From: Deinococcus peraridilitoris DSM 19664
Lineage (GTDB): Bacteria > Deinococcota > Deinococci > Deinococcales > Deinococcaceae
Reading direction: 5' to 3'
Length of the DNA stretch: 64,000 nt
Assembly: GCF_000317835.1 (NCBI RefSeq)
Contig: NC_019793.1
Span: 2,418,001 to 2,482,000 of the forward strand
Position numbers and translations under genes: made by a program. Each line of letters opens with the position of its first letter. The first letter of the stretch is position 1. The notes under the pieces are model-generated. The model was not told where the DNA came from. It searched no databases and was given only the letters and a program-made list of their open reading frames with translations. This document shows, piece after piece, positions 63,975 through 64,000 of this stretch.

Positions 63975-64000
63975 CATGGCGGCCGGGCGTTGAGGCGCGG

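Overview
The window looks like chromosomal DNA of a Deinococcus-type bacterium. Reasons: high GC; a bacterial nitric oxide synthase; many starts with a TANNNT -10 box only 5-8 bases upstream, the leaderless pattern known from Deinococcus; stress-type proteins (DUF2171, BON, SRPBCC, SDR); decayed insertion sequences. The genus is inferred, not proven.

1-1.8 kb: a multi-HAMP signalling protein (minus strand, runs off the left edge) and a small unknown gene.

1.83-16.84 kb: a 15.0-kb integrative element inserted in a tRNA-Gln(UUG) gene and bounded by a 50-bp direct repeat. Left module, transcribed right: winged-helix protein, excisionase-like protein behind a hairpin-rich leader, a 29-codon coupled ORF, a 910-residue PrimPol-helicase replication protein whose 3' end carries GAAACACC/GGTGTTTC iterons (candidate origin), a TubC-docking-like protein and a KHG-motif protein. 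Cargo, transcribed left: an amino-methyltransferase (m4C/m6A type), a McrB-like AAA+ GTPase whose first ~220 codons are strikingly AT-rich, and a McrC-like DUF2357/PD-(D/E)xK nuclease. I read these as a BsuMI/LlaJI-like restriction-modification operon, with two small unknown genes upstream. Right module: HTH repressor, divergent promoters sharing a 10+10 bp palindrome, tyrosine integrase and a DUF4238 cargo gene. There are no capsid, portal or large-terminase genes, so it resembles a phage satellite or replicating integrative element. It is the most interesting part of the window.

17-35 kb: housekeeping and accessory genes: argB, GNAT, dus, DUF2339 membrane protein, Na/Pi symporter, M29 and M20 peptidases, threonine/serine dehydratase, SRPBCC and DUF2171 stress proteins, EamA transporter, RIO kinase, VOC protein and histidine phosphatase, with several decayed genes in the gaps.

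35-46 kb: two secreted lipoproteins (one with discoidin and beta-helix domains) interleaved with tetrapyrrole genes: hemA-sirC, a cobA-hemD fusion, and hemC preceded by a coupled 26-residue leader ORF. The haem enzyme NOS lies divergent to hemC.

46-64 kb: MFS transporter, 5-formyl-THF cyclo-ligase-like protein, hexapeptide acyltransferase, aguA-aguB (agmatine to putrescine), M23 peptidase, a PAS-GAF-PAS kinase-like protein whose H-box histidine is Asn, aldehyde dehydrogenase, a palindrome-rich intergenic stretch, two SDRs, a CitE-like lyase, a disordered BON protein, and a persulfide-dioxygenase/rhodanese coupled to a 48-residue ORF.
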